Shown piece after piece: positions 1-8,264 of a stretch of DNA of 17,295 nucleotides. Every line of letters starts with the position of its first letter. The stretch's first letter is position 1. This stretch comes from JBHYDC01 sp051861205. GTDB taxonomy: Bacteria > Pseudomonadota > Alphaproteobacteria > Rhizobiales > Pleomorphomonadaceae. The notes beneath the pieces are model-generated. The model saw only the letters and a list, made by a program, of their open reading frames with translations, did not search any database and had not been told where the DNA came from. The stretch is taken from the NCBI GenBank assembly GCA_051861205.1, contig JBHYDC010000034.1, positions 1-17,295 on the forward strand. Reading direction: 5' to 3'. The position numbers were made by a program, and so were the translations under genes.

Positions 1-147
1 GGCACCGAAATGGTGATGCCGGGCGACAACGTGTCGATGACCGTGAAGCTGATCGTGCCGATCGCGATGGAAGAGAAGCTGCGCTTCGCCATCCGCGAAG
101 GCGGCCGCACCGTCGGCGCCGGCGTGGTTGCTTCGATCATCGAATAA
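1..147 (+). CDS. tuf: Elongation factor Tu, C-terminal end (partial)
   Basis: The first 48 codons in frame 1 encode the end of EF-Tu domain III and stop at TAA (145-147). The stretch VMPGDNVSMTVKL, followed by IAMEEKLRFAIREGGRTVGAG, is the near-invariant EF-Tu C-terminus, so the call is secure although the GTPase domain lies outside the window. EF-Tu delivers aminoacyl-tRNA to the ribosomal A site in the cytoplasm. Many alphaproteobacteria carry two tuf genes, one after fusA and one just before trnW-secE; this copy is in the second position. A second copy might follow fusA beyond the right edge, but that cannot be seen here. Confidence 0.97.
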   Translation, partial: GTEMVMPGDNVSMTVKLIVPIAMEEKLRFAIREGGRTVGAGVVASIIE

Positions 148-162
148 CGATTTCGAAACAGG

Positions 163-188
163 CGCTTCGGCGGCTTGCCGCCGGAGCG
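163..188 (+). terminator. GC-rich hairpin after tuf
   Basis: An inverted repeat of 12 positions lies 15 nt after the tuf stop: CGCTTCGGCGGC pairs with GCCGCCGGAGCG across a minimal TT turn, with one G-U pair (the realistic loop is CTTG). No T-tract follows, so it is not a classical intrinsic terminator. It could mark Rho-dependent termination, protect the tuf mRNA 3' end, or be a processing site. Confidence 0.45.
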
Positions 189-222
189 AGAATCGGAAAC
201 AAGACGAGCACTCCGAAGGTGC

Positions 223-250
223 TTGATCGCTCCTCCGGTTCGGTTATAAG
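223..250 (+). promoter_or_regulatory. Candidate promoter for trnW-secE-nusG
   Basis: TTGATC (223-228) and TATAAG (245-250) are separated by 16 nt and resemble sigma-70 -35 and -10 elements (4/6 and 5/6 matches). Initiation would fall near 257, about 22 nt before the mature tRNA 5' end, leaving a short leader for RNase P to remove. The position after the tuf hairpin fits a promoter for trnW and the downstream genes. Evidence is motif matching only. Confidence 0.5.
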
Positions 251-278
251 CGTGTCGGGTCGTCGCAAGAGGCCTTGA

Positions 279-354
<76 letters not shown>

Positions 355-457
355 TTTCAGCCTCTTGCATAGACGGCCCGGACGCTTTAGATAACGTTTC
401 CCTGATCGTGGCGCGCGGGATTCTCATCTCGCGCGCCCGACTGTCATGAGCAGGCGG

Positions 458-655
458 ATGGCCAAGACCAATCCCTTTCAGTTTCTCCAGCAGGTTCGCA
501 CCGAAACCGCCAAGGTGACTTGGCCGACCCGGCGCGAAACGCTGATCACCACGGCCATGGTTTTCGTCATGGCGCTCGTGGCGGCGCTTTTCTTTCTGGT
601 CGTGGACCAGATTCTGCACTGGGGCGTCGGGCTTTTGCTCGGCCTTGGCAGCTGA
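458..655 (+). CDS. secE: Preprotein translocase subunit SecE
   Basis: A 65-residue protein beginning MAKTNPFQFLQQ, the small essential clamp subunit of the SecYEG channel in the inner membrane. An amphipathic cytoplasmic N-terminal helix carries the family signature KVTWPTRRET (about residues 19-28). A single transmembrane helix follows (about 30-52), then a short tail. The length matches the one-helix SecE of most bacteria. An in-frame ATG at 446 would add MSRR, but 458 is preferred because a purine-rich GGCGG lies just upstream and homologues start MAxxNPF. It lies 103 nt after trnW and 27 nt before nusG, the conserved secE-nusG pair. A weak extra promoter (TTGCAT at 365, TAGATA at 388) is possible but poorly supported. 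Confidence 0.93.
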   Translation: MAKTNPFQFLQQVRTETAKVTWPTRRETLITTAMVFVMALVAALFFLVVDQILHWGVGLLLGLGS

Positions 656-682
656 ATGCGCCGACGGGGAGCCTGAGACACA

Positions 683-1213
683 ATGGCAAAGCGCTGGTAC
701 ATCGTCCACGCCTACTCGAACTTCGAGAAAAAGGTGGCGGACAGCATCAAGGAGCAGGCGCATCAGCGCGGGCTCGATCATCTGTTCGAGCAGGTTCTGG
801 TTCCCACTGAGAGCATCACGGAAGTGCGCCGCGGCCGTAAGGTCAACGCCGAGCGCAAGTTCTTTCCGGGCTATGTGCTCGTTCGCATGGATATGACGGA
901 CGAAGCCTATCACCTGATCAAGAACACGCCGAAGGTGACCGGTTTCCTTGGATCTGACAACAAGCCGGTTCCCATCCCCGACCGGGAAGCGGAGCGGATC
1001 ATTCATCAGGTCGAGGAAGGCGTCGAGCGGCCCAAGCCCTCCGTCAGCTTCGAAATCGGTGAGCAGGTCCGCGTTTCCGACGGCCCATTCGCCTCGTTCA
1101 ACGGCCTCGTCGAAGAAGTCGACGAGGAACGCTCCCGCCTCAAGGTGGCGGTGTCGATCTTCGGTCGCGCCACTCCGGTGGAGCTTGAATACGCTCAGGT
1201 CGAAAAGGTCTGA
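683..1213 (+). CDS. nusG: Transcription termination/antitermination factor NusG
   Basis: A 176-residue NusG of normal length. The NGN domain (about 1-110) begins KRWYIVHAYSNFEKKV and contains FFPGYVLV at 60-67, the part that binds the beta' clamp helices of RNA polymerase. The KOW domain (about 123-176) contains GEQVRVSDGPFASFNG, which in the family contacts Rho or ribosomal protein S10. The protein suppresses pausing, links transcription to translation and supports Rho termination in the cytoplasm. GGGGAG at 666-671 is the likely ribosome binding site. No unusual insertion is seen between the domains. The gene follows secE by 27 nt and is separated from rplK by a structured 156-nt spacer. 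Confidence 0.97.
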   Translation: MAKRWYIVHAYSNFEKKVADSIKEQAHQRGLDHLFEQVLVPTESITEVRRGRKVNAERKFFPGYVLVRMDMTDEAYHLIKNTPKVTGFLGSDNKPVPIPDREAERIIHQVEEGVERPKPSVSFEIGEQVRVSDGPFASFNGLVEEVDEERSRLKVAVSIFGRATPVELEYAQVEKV

Positions 1214-1369
1214 GCGGTGTCTGCGGTCCGGCTCTGCCGGGTCCGCGCGTCCCGCATGGGGCGTTCGTCCGTGGGAGACGGATCCTGCTGATCGCCGGCA
1301 GGGCACACCGTCGAACCACGATCTCCACCGTCCGGCCCTCGCGGCCGGCGTTACCAGGAGCCAAAGAGT
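1214..1369 (+). promoter_or_regulatory. Structured spacer/leader upstream of rplK
   Basis: A gene-free 156-nt spacer between nusG and rplK. A hairpin at 1223-1246 pairs GCGGTCCGGC with GCCGG-G-CCGC around a TCT loop (10 bp, one G-U and one bulged T). A second hairpin at 1332-1348 pairs CCGGCC with GGCCGG just before the AGGAG ribosome binding site (1356-1360). In E. coli, ribosomal protein L1 represses the L11 operon by binding its mRNA leader. These hairpins are candidates for such control here, but an L1 site is not proven. No confident promoter is seen. Confidence 0.45.
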
Positions 1370-1798
1370 ATGGCGAAGAAAATCACCGGTTACCTGAAGC
1401 TTCAGGTTTCGGCCGGTTCGGCGACCCCGTCGCCGCCGATCGGTCCTGCGCTGGGTCAGCGCGGCCTGAACATAATGGAATTCTGCAAGGCGTTCAACGC
1501 GCAGACGCAGGGCATGGAAAAGGGGATGCCCATCCCCGTCCTGTTCACGATCTACGCCGACCGCTCGTTCACCTTCAAGCTGCGCACGCCCCCCACCAGC
1601 TACTTCCTCAAGAAGGCAGCCGGTCTCGCCAAGGGCTCCACGACCCCCGGCAAGGGCGTCGCGGGCACCGTTTCCAAGGCGCAGGTGCGTGAGATCGCCG
1701 AAAAGAAGATGGCCGATCTCAACGCCGACAATATCGATGCCGCCGTGCTCATGGTCGAGGGCTCTGCCCGCTCCATGGGTCTGCAGGTTGGGGAGTAA
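1370..1798 (+). CDS. rplK: 50S ribosomal protein L11
   Basis: A 142-residue L11 of standard length. The N-terminal domain has KLQVSAGSATPSPPIGPALG, with the proline-rich PSPPIGPALGQ loop that faces the GTPase-associated centre and contributes to thiostrepton binding and stringent-response sensing. The C-terminal domain (about 75-142) binds 23S rRNA helices 43/44 and ends in DAAVLMVEGSARSMGL. AGGAG at 1356-1360 is a good ribosome binding site 9 nt before the ATG. Its stop is 6 nt before the rplA start, so the two genes are translationally linked as in the L11 operon of other bacteria. Confidence 0.98.
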   Translation: MAKKITGYLKLQVSAGSATPSPPIGPALGQRGLNIMEFCKAFNAQTQGMEKGMPIPVLFTIYADRSFTFKLRTPPTSYFLKKAAGLAKGSTTPGKGVAGTVSKAQVREIAEKKMADLNADNIDAAVLMVEGSARSMGLQVGE

Positions 1799-1804
1799 GT
1801 TTTC

Positions 1805-2503
1805 ATGGCAAAGCTCTCCAAGCGCGCAGTTGCTTCGCGTGAAGGCGTCGATCGCAACAAGACCTATTCGATTTCCGACGCGGTTTCGCTGGTCAAGACC
1901 CGCGCCTCCGCCAAGTTCGACGAGACCGTCGAAGTCGCGATCAACCTCGGCGTCGATCCGCGCCACGCTGACCAGATGGTCCGCGGCGTTGTCCAGTTGC
2001 CGAACGGCACGGGCCGCAACGTTCGCGTCGCCGTTTTCGCGCGCGGCGCCAAGGCTGACGAAGCCAAGGCCGCCGGTGCGGATATCGTCGGTGCGGAAGA
2101 CCTAGTGGACATCATCCAGGGCGGCACGATCGACTTCGATCGCTGCATCGCGACCCCGGACATGATGCCGCTCGTCGGCCGCCTCGGTAAGGTGCTCGGC
2201 CCCCGCGGCCTGATGCCGAACCCCAAGGTCGGCACCGTGTCCGTGGACGTCGGCGGGGCGGTTCGTGCTGCCAAGGGCGGCGCTGTCGAGTTCCGCGTCG
2301 AGAAGGCGGGCATCGTGCACGCCGGCATCGGCAAGGCCTCGTTCACCAGCGATGCTTTGGTCGAGAACATCCGCGCGATCCTCGACGCGGTTCAGAAGGC
2401 GAAGCCGGCCGGTGCCAAGGGCACCTATCTGCAGCGACTGTCGATCTCGTCCACGATGGGACCCGGCGTGAAGGTCGATCCGTCGACCGTGGCGCAGTCC
2501 TGA
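1805..2503 (+). CDS. rplA: 50S ribosomal protein L1
   Basis: A 232-residue L1 of normal length. It binds the mobile L1 stalk of 23S rRNA and helps release deacylated tRNA from the E site. The signature TPDMMPLVGRLGKVLGPRG, continuing LMPNPK (about residues 117-140), is clear. In the family, L1 also represses its own operon by binding the rplK leader. The ribosome binding site GGGAG (1791-1795) lies inside the rplK 3' end, consistent with coupled translation. A 460-nt gene-free stretch follows before rplJ. Confidence 0.98.
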   Translation: MAKLSKRAVASREGVDRNKTYSISDAVSLVKTRASAKFDETVEVAINLGVDPRHADQMVRGVVQLPNGTGRNVRVAVFARGAKADEAKAAGADIVGAEDLVDIIQGGTIDFDRCIATPDMMPLVGRLGKVLGPRGLMPNPKVGTVSVDVGGAVRAAKGGAVEFRVEKAGIVHAGIGKASFTSDALVENIRAILDAVQKAKPAGAKGTYLQRLSISSTMGPGVKVDPSTVAQS

Positions 2504-2963
2504 TCGCTTTCGGCGCGGGGGCGTAATGCCTCTGTGCCGCTTCACGGCTCCTTGCGGGGCCGGATGACGACTTTCCCGCCGGGCAACTGGTGGGGACGGA
2601 GCTGGCGGGGGAGGGCCGAGAGGCGTTCTTCCGCTGGCTATTACCTGTCCGAGATTGCAGGTGTCGCGCCTTCGGGCTCGACCTAAGCCGCTCGCGGACC
2701 GGCCATCGGCGCTTTTACGAGCGCCCGGCCAGTCGGGGCCTGCATGAGACGGGAGTGAGACCGTTCAGAATTGGGTGCACTCGATGCGCCCCAGCGTTGA
2801 AGTCGGATCGAACTCTTCCCTCCGGCCGCGTCGGGACATACCGAAACGGGCAGGCGGACAGGCCAAGCGGACGCTGCCGATCGGAACGGGTTCATCCCGG
2901 AACGAGCGGCGGCAACAGCAACCCGGCGGCGAGGCTCGCCTTGCCGTCAGATGGAGACAGGCC
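2504..2963 (+). promoter_or_regulatory. Long leader upstream of rplJ (candidate L10 leader RNA)
   Basis: This 460-nt stretch has no convincing gene. Reading frames crossing it are uneven and lack ribosome binding sites. It holds several inverted repeats. One is ACCTG (2643-2647) with CAGGT (2658-2662). Another is a composite stem in which GAC/GTC, GGCC/GGCC and GGCGC/GCGCC (2697-2734) enclose loop TTTTACGA. In other bacteria the L10-L12 complex binds the rplJ leader to repress translation, so a role in autoregulation is plausible. I cannot match it to a described L10-leader family by eye, nor find a clear promoter. Confidence 0.5.
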
Positions 2964-3482
2964 GTGGAAAAAGCGGAAAAACGCGAACTGGTCGGCGTCC
3001 TCAACACCGCGTTCAAGAATACCGGTGTTATCGTCGTCTCCCATTACCAGGGTCTTACCGTGGCCGAATTGCAGGCGTTCCGCGCCCGCATGAAGGCGGC
3101 TGGCGGTAAGGTCAAGGTCGCGAAGAACCGCCTCGCCAAGCTTGCTCTTCAAGGCACGGATGCCGCCCACATCGCGGACCTCTTCAAGGGTCCGACGGTC
3201 ATTGCCTATTCGAATGACCCGGTGGCGGCACCCAAGGTGACGGCCGAATTCGCCAAGGGAAATGACAAGCTCATTATCCTCGGCGGTGCCCTCGGCAGCA
3301 CCAATCTGGACCCGAACGGTGTGCGCGCGCTTGCCGCACTGCCGTCGCTCGACGAACTGCGCGCGAAGCTGGTGGGTATGATCCAAACCCCCGCCACTCG
3401 CATCGCAGGCGTCGTCCAGGCACCGGCGGCTCAGCTCGCCCGTGTGTTCGGGGCCTATGCCAAGAAGGACGAAGCGGCGTGA
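2964..3482 (+). CDS. rplJ: 50S ribosomal protein L10
   Basis: A 172-residue L10, the base of the ribosomal stalk. The N-terminal domain (about 1-130) contains HYQGLTVAELQAFR and KVKVAKNRLAKLA, which bind 23S rRNA next to L11. The C-terminal helix binds L7/L12 dimers. A GTG start at 2964 is chosen because GGAGA (2953-2957) sits 6 nt upstream and homologues begin MxxAEKRE. The frame stays open further upstream to 2775, but that extension is arginine-rich, has no ribosome binding site and matches no known L10 N-terminus. rplL follows after 56 nt. GTG initiation may moderate expression relative to rplL. Confidence 0.96.
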   Translation: MEKAEKRELVGVLNTAFKNTGVIVVSHYQGLTVAELQAFRARMKAAGGKVKVAKNRLAKLALQGTDAAHIADLFKGPTVIAYSNDPVAAPKVTAEFAKGNDKLIILGGALGSTNLDPNGVRALAALPSLDELRAKLVGMIQTPATRIAGVVQAPAAQLARVFGAYAKKDEAA

Positions 3483-3538
3483 GGCCGTTCGACCAACGTT
3501 CAAAGAACAGTTCGAACCGATTCTAAAGGAAAAACAAA

Positions 3539-3919
3539 ATGGCTGATCTGTCCAAGCTCGTCGACGAACTCTCCAACCTCACCGTTCTCGAGGCTGCCGA
3601 GCTCTCGAAGCTGCTCGAAGAGAAGTGGGGCGTCTCGGCTGCGGCTCCGGTCGCGGTTGCGGCTGCCGGCGGCGGCGCTGCTGCTGCGGCCCCCGTCGAG
3701 GAAGAGAAGACCGAGTTCGACGTGATCCTCGTCGACGCGGGCGATAAGAAGATCAACGTCATCAAGGAAGTCCGTGCGATCACGGGTCTCGGCCTCAAGG
3801 AAGCCAAGGACCTGGTCGAAGGCGCTCCCAAGGTGGTCAAGGAAGGCGCGTCCAAGGATGACGCTGCCAAGCTCAAGAAGCAGCTTGAAGAAGCTGGCGC
3901 GAAGGTCGAGGTCAAGTAA
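3539..3919 (+). CDS. rplL: 50S ribosomal protein L7/L12
   Basis: A 126-residue acidic stalk protein. The N-terminal dimerisation domain (1-33) begins MADLSKLVDELSNLTVLEAA. An alanine/glycine-rich hinge (about 34-53) follows. The C-terminal domain (about 57-126) has EFDVILVDAGDKKINVIKEV and the GLGLKEAKDLVEG helix that recruits EF-Tu and EF-G. L7/L12 is present in several copies per ribosome, which fits the strong AAGGA ribosome binding site (3526-3530) in an A-rich spacer. A terminator-like hairpin follows the stop, so rplL transcripts can be more abundant than rpoBC transcripts. Confidence 0.98.
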   Translation: MADLSKLVDELSNLTVLEAAELSKLLEEKWGVSAAAPVAVAAAGGGAAAAAPVEEEKTEFDVILVDAGDKKINVIKEVRAITGLGLKEAKDLVEGAPKVVKEGASKDDAAKLKKQLEEAGAKVEVK

Positions 3920-3944
3920 GACCTCGCCTCTTCGGTTTTGCGGC

Positions 3945-3983
3945 GGGCGGTCCCTTTATGCGGACCGCCCCCGCATTGTTTTT
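3945..3983 (+). terminator. Intrinsic terminator/attenuator between rplL and rpoB
   Basis: A perfect 9-bp GC-rich stem, GGGCGGTCC (3945-3953) with GGACCGCCC (3962-3970), encloses an 8-nt loop. It is followed after a short CCGCA by the T-rich TTGTTTTT (3976-3983). The position matches the partial terminator known between rplL and rpoB in E. coli, which lowers rpoBC transcription relative to rplJL. The gap between stem and T-tract suggests incomplete termination, as expected for an attenuator. Confidence 0.75.
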
Positions 3984-4124
3984 GGTGGGGTCATGATTTG
4001 GCCCTATTCCGGGTGATCCCGTCTTGGGTTCGCCTGTATGAATGCAGGATTCGGGCTGTCCATAGCCCTCCGCCGATTCGGGGGGAGGGTTCCGGTCAGC
4101 CGATCCGGTGAGACGAGGGTAGCG

Positions 4125-7100
4125 ATGGCGCAGACGTTCAACGGCCGCAGGCGGATCCGCAAGTTCTTCGGTGACATCACAGAAGTCGCAGAGATGCCGA
4201 ACCTCATCGAGGTTCAGAAGGCATCCTACGACCAATTCCTACTGATTGACGAACCAGAGGGCGGCCGCCCTGAGGAAGGTCTTCAGGCGGTCTTCAAGTC
4301 TGTGTTCCCGATCTCGGATTTCGCGGGCACCGCGTTCCTTGAGTTCGTTCGTTACGAATTCGAGCCGCCGAAGTATGACGTCGATGAATGCCGCCAGCGC
4401 GGCATGACCTTCGCTGCGCCGCTCAAGGTGACGCTGCGCTTGATCGTGTTCGATGTGGACGAGGACACCGGCGCCAAGTCTGTCAAGGACATCAAGGAGC
4501 AGGACGTCTACATGGGCGACATGCCGCTCATGACCGACAACGGCACCTTCGTCGTGAACGGCACCGAGCGCGTCATCGTCAGCCAGATGCACCGCTCTCC
4601 CGGTGTGTTCTTCGACCATGACAAGGGCAAGACCCACTCGTCCGGCAAGCTTTTGTTTGCCGCGCGTATCATTCCTTATCGCGGCTCGTGGCTCGACATC
4701 GAGTTCGACGCCAAGGACATCGTGCACGCTCGTATCGACCGCCGCCGCAAGATCCCGGTGACGTCGCTGCTCTTCGCGCTCGGCCTGGACGGCGAGGAAA
4801 TCCTCGACACCTTCTACAACAAGGTCATCTACACCCGTGACAAGGACGGGTGGCGCATGCCCTTCGACGCGAACCGCATGAAGGGCATGAAAGCCCTCGG
4901 CGATCTCGTCGACGCCGACACCGGCGAAGTCGTTGTTGAAGCCGGCCGCAAGTTGACGGCGCGCACCGCCCGCCAGCTCGCCGAGCGCGGCGTGAAGTCG
5001 CTCAAGATCACCGACGACGATCTCGAAGGCCTCTACCTCGCCGAAGACGTGGTGAACCCGCAGACGGGCGAAATCCACGTCGAAGCCGGCGACGAGATAA
5101 CGCCGAAGATGCTCGGCATGCTGAAGGACCTCGGCTACGAGGAACTGTCGCTGCTCGACATCGACCACGTGAACACCGGCGCCTACATCCGCAACACGCT
5201 TGCCGTGGACAAGAACGCCACCCGCGAGGAAGCGCTGTTCGACATCTACCGCGTGATGCGCCCCGGCGAACCGCCGACTGTGGACACCGCTGTCGCGATG
5301 TTCCAGTCGCTGTTCTTCGACGCTGAACGTTACGACCTGTCGGCCGTCGGCCGCGTCAAGATGAACATGCGCCTGGACCTGACCTGCCCGGACACGGTTC
5401 GTGTGCTGCGCAAGGAAGACATCCTCGCGGTCATCGGCACGCTCGTCGAATTGCGCGATGGCAAGGGTGAGATCGACGACATCGACAACCTCGGCAACCG
5501 CCGTGTTCGTTCGGTCGGCGAGCTCATGGAAAACCAGTACCGCGTCGGGCTCCTCCGCATGGAGCGCGCGATCAAGGAGCGAATGTCGTCGGTCGATATC
5601 GACACCGTCATGCCGCAGGACCTGATCAACGCGAAGCCTGCCGCTGCCGCCGTTCGTGAGTTCTTCGGCTCCTCGCAGCTTTCGCAGTTCATGGACCAGA
5701 CCAACCCGCTCTCCGAGATCACGCATAAGCGTCGTCTCTCGGCTCTCGGACCCGGTGGTCTGACCCGCGAGCGCGCCGGCTTCGAAGTGCGCGACGTGCA
5801 TCCGACCCACTACGGCCGCATCTGCCCGATCGAAACGCCGGAAGGCCCGAACATCGGCCTGATCAACTCGCTCGCCACCTTCGCGCGGGTGAACAAATAC
5901 GGCTTCATCGAGAGCCCCTACCGCAAGGTAGTGGACGGCCGGGTCACGGATCAGGTCGTGTATCTCTCGGCGATGGAAGAGAGCAAATACACGGTCGCGC
6001 AGGCGAACGCTGATCTCGACGCCGGCGGCGCCTTCGTGAACGACTTCGTGATCTGTCGTCATGCGGGCGACGTCACCCTCGTGGCGAAAGACCGCGTGGA
6101 CTTCATGGACGTTTCGCCGAAGCAACTCGTTTCGGTTGCGGCCGCGCTCATCCCGTTCCTTGAGAACGATGACGCGAACCGCGCCCTCATGGGCTCGAAC
6201 ATGCAGCGTCAGGCCGTGCCGTTGGTGCGCGCCGAGGCTCCGTTCGTCGGCACCGGCATGGAGCCGGTTGTGGCCCGCGATTCCGGCGCCGCCATCGGCG
6301 CGCGTCGCGGGGGCGTGGTCGATCAGGTGGACGCGACCCGTATCGTCATCCGCGCGACGGAGGATCTCGATCCTTCGAAGTCGGGCGTCGACATCTACCG
6401 CCTGATGAAGTTCCAGCGCTCCAACCAGAACACCTGCATCAACCAGCGTCCGCTGGTGCGTGTGGGCGACGTGGTGGGCAAGGCCGACATCATCGCCGAC
6501 GGTCCGTCGACGGATCTAGGTGATCTGGCGCTCGGCCGGAACGTGCTAGTCGCGTTCATGCCGTGGAACGGCTACAACTTCGAGGACTCGATCCTCCTTT
6601 CGGAAAAGATCGTCTCCGACGACGTCTTCACCTCGATCCACATCGAGGAATTCGAGGTGATGGCGCGCGATACCAAGCTCGGTCCTGAAGAAATCACGCG
6701 CGACATTCCGAACGTGTCGGAAGAAGCGCTGAAGAATATGGACGAAGCCGGCATCGTCTACATCGGTGCGGAAGTGCAGGCGGGCGACATTCTTGTCGGC
6801 AAGATCACGCCGAAGGGTGAAAGCCCGATGACGCCGGAAGAAAAGCTCCTCCGCGCCATCTTCGGCGAGAAGGCTTCCGACGTTCGCGACACCTCGCTCC
6901 GCGTGCCGCCCGGCGTCACCGGGACGGTGGTGGAAGTGCGCGTGTTCAACCGCCACGGCGTCGAAAAAGACGAACGTGCCATGGCGATCGAGCGCGAGGA
7001 AATCGAGCGCCTCGCCAAGGACCGCGACGACGAGCAGGCCATTCTCGACCGCAACGTCTACGGCCGCCTCGCCGTGATGTTGTCGGGCAAGGTCGGCATC

Positions 7101-8264
7101 GCCGGTCCGAAGGGCTTCAAGAAGGACACCGATCTCAACCAGGAACGCCTGGACGAATATCCGCGCTCGCAGTGGTGGCAGTTCGCCGTCGCCGACGACG
7201 CACAGATGGCCGAGATCGAAGCCCTTCGCAAGCAGTATGACGAGAGCCGCAAGCGGCTTGAGCAGCGCTTCATCGACAAGGTGGAGAAGCTTCAGCGCGG
7301 CGACGAACTGCCGCCGGGCGTGATGAAGATGGTCAAGGTCTTCGTCGCCGTGAAGCGCAAGATCCAGCCGGGCGACAAGATGGCCGGCCGTCATGGCAAC
7401 AAGGGCGTCGTGTCGCGCATTGTCCCGGCTGAAGACATGCCGTTCCTGCCTGATGGCACGCACGTCGACATCGTGCTCAATCCGCTCGGTGTGCCGAGCC
7501 GGATGAACGTCGGCCAGATCCTGGAAACCCATCTGGGCTGGGCGTGCGCCGGAATGGGCCGCAAGATCGGCGAAATGCTGGAGGCCTATCGGCGCTCCGG
7601 CGAAATCGCCGCACTGCGCGAACAGATCGCGGATACGTTCGAGGGCTCGATCAAGACCGAGAAGGTCCGCGAGTTCGACGACGAGTCCGTCGTACGTCTC
7701 GCCGAGCAGGTCAAGAAGGGTGTATCCATCGCAACGCCGGTGTTCGACGGCGCGCGTGAGCCGGACATCGTGGAACTTCTGGACAAGGCCGGGCTTGAAC
7801 GCTCCGGACAGGTCACGCTCTACGACGGACGCACCGGCGAGGAGTTCGACCGCAAGGTGACCGTGGGCTACATCTACATGCTGAAGCTCCATCACCTCGT
7901 GGACGACAAGATCCACGCCCGTTCGATCGGCCCTTACTCGCTCGTCACCCAGCAGCCGCTGGGCGGAAAGGCGCAGTTCGGCGGTCAGCGCTTCGGCGAG
8001 ATGGAGGTCTGGGCGCTCGAAGCTTACGGCGCGGCCTACACCTTGCAGGAAATGCTCACCGTCAAGTCGGACGACGTCGCGGGCCGTACCAAGGTCTACG
8101 AGGCGATCGTTCGCGGCGACGACAGCTTCGAAGCGGGTATTCCGGAGAGCTTCAACGTGCTCGTTAAGGAAATGCGCTCGCTCGGTCTCAACGTCGAGCT
8201 TGTGAATTCAAAGGACCGGGGCGGCGTGCTTGACGCCGACCGGCCCGCAGACGCGGCGGAGTAA
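4125..8264 (+). CDS. rpoB: DNA-directed RNA polymerase subunit beta
   Basis: A 1379-residue beta subunit, the usual size in alphaproteobacteria. The ATG at 4125 (MAQTFNGRRRIRKFF) is chosen because GAGGGT (4115-4120) lies just upstream; an ATG at 4038 would add 29 unrelated residues. The rifampicin region starts near residue 513 (FFGSSQLSQFMDQ). Residues equivalent to E. coli Q513, D516, H526, R529 and S531 are all wild type here (Q521, D524, H534, R537, S539), which predicts sensitivity. The C-terminal part contains GDKMAGRHGNKGVVS and the family-conserved QPLGGKAQFGGQRFGEME. Residues 263-330 carry two copies of a TGE-V-VEAG motif in the external insertion. It forms the catalytic core with RpoC, encoded 165 nt downstream. 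Confidence 0.98.
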   Translation: MAQTFNGRRRIRKFFGDITEVAEMPNLIEVQKASYDQFLLIDEPEGGRPEEGLQAVFKSVFPISDFAGTAFLEFVRYEFEPPKYDVDECRQRGMTFAAPLKVTLRLIVFDVDEDTGAKSVKDIKEQDVYMGDMPLMTDNGTFVVNGTERVIVSQMHRSPGVFFDHDKGKTHSSGKLLFAARIIPYRGSWLDIEFDAKDIVHARIDRRRKIPVTSLLFALGLDGEEILDTFYNKVIYTRDKDGWRMPFDANRMKGMKALGDLVDADTGEVVVEAGRKLTARTARQLAERGVKSLKITDDDLEGLYLAEDVVNPQTGEIHVEAGDEITPKMLGMLKDLGYEELSLLDIDHVNTGAYIRNTLAVDKNATREEALFDIYRVMRPGEPPTVDTAVAMFQSLFFDAERYDLSAVGRVKMNMRLDLTCPDTVRVLRKEDILAVIGTLVELRDGKGEIDDIDNLGNRRVRSVGELMENQYRVGLLRMERAIKERMSSVDIDTVMPQDLINAKPAAAAVREFFGSSQLSQFMDQTNPLSEITHKRRLSALGPGGLTRERAGFEVRDVHPTHYGRICPIETPEGPNIGLINSLATFARVNKYGFIESPYRKVVDGRVTDQVVYLSAMEESKYTVAQANADLDAGGAFVNDFVICRHAGDVTLVAKDRVDFMDVSPKQLVSVAAALIPFLENDDANRALMGSNMQRQAVPLVRAEAPFVGTGMEPVVARDSGAAIGARRGGVVDQVDATRIVIRATEDLDPSKSGVDIYRLMKFQRSNQNTCINQRPLVRVGDVVGKADIIADGPSTDLGDLALGRNVLVAFMPWNGYNFEDSILLSEKIVSDDVFTSIHIEEFEVMARDTKLGPEEITRDIPNVSEEALKNMDEAGIVYIGAEVQAGDILVGKITPKGESPMTPEEKLLRAIFGEKASDVRDTSLRVPPGVTGTVVEVRVFNRHGVEKDERAMAIEREEIERLAKDRDDEQAILDRNVYGRLAVMLSGKVGIAGPKGFKKDTDLNQERLDEYPRSQWWQFAVADDAQMAEIEALRKQYDESRKRLEQRFIDKVEKLQRGDELPPGVMKMVKVFVAVKRKIQPGDKMAGRHGNKGVVSRIVPAEDMPFLPDGTHVDIVLNPLGVPSRMNVGQILETHLGWACAGMGRKIGEMLEAYRRSGEIAALREQIADTFEGSIKTEKVREFDDESVVRLAEQVKKGVSIATPVFDGAREPDIVELLDKAGLERSGQVTLYDGRTGEEFDRKVTVGYIYMLKLHHLVDDKIHARSIGPYSLVTQQPLGGKAQFGGQRFGEMEVWALEAYGAAYTLQEMLTVKSDDVAGRTKVYEAIVRGDDSFEAGIPESFNVLVKEMRSLGLNVELVNSKDRGGVLDADRPADAAE

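Noticed and set aside
2775..2963. 63-codon N-terminal extension of rplJ
   Set aside because: No ribosome binding site and no L10-like sequence; GTG 2964 has a good GGAGA and gives a standard L10.
4239..7916. Long minus-strand frames (628 and 456 codons) antisense to rpoB
   Set aside because: Same codon-bias effect; the sense strand is conserved rpoB throughout.
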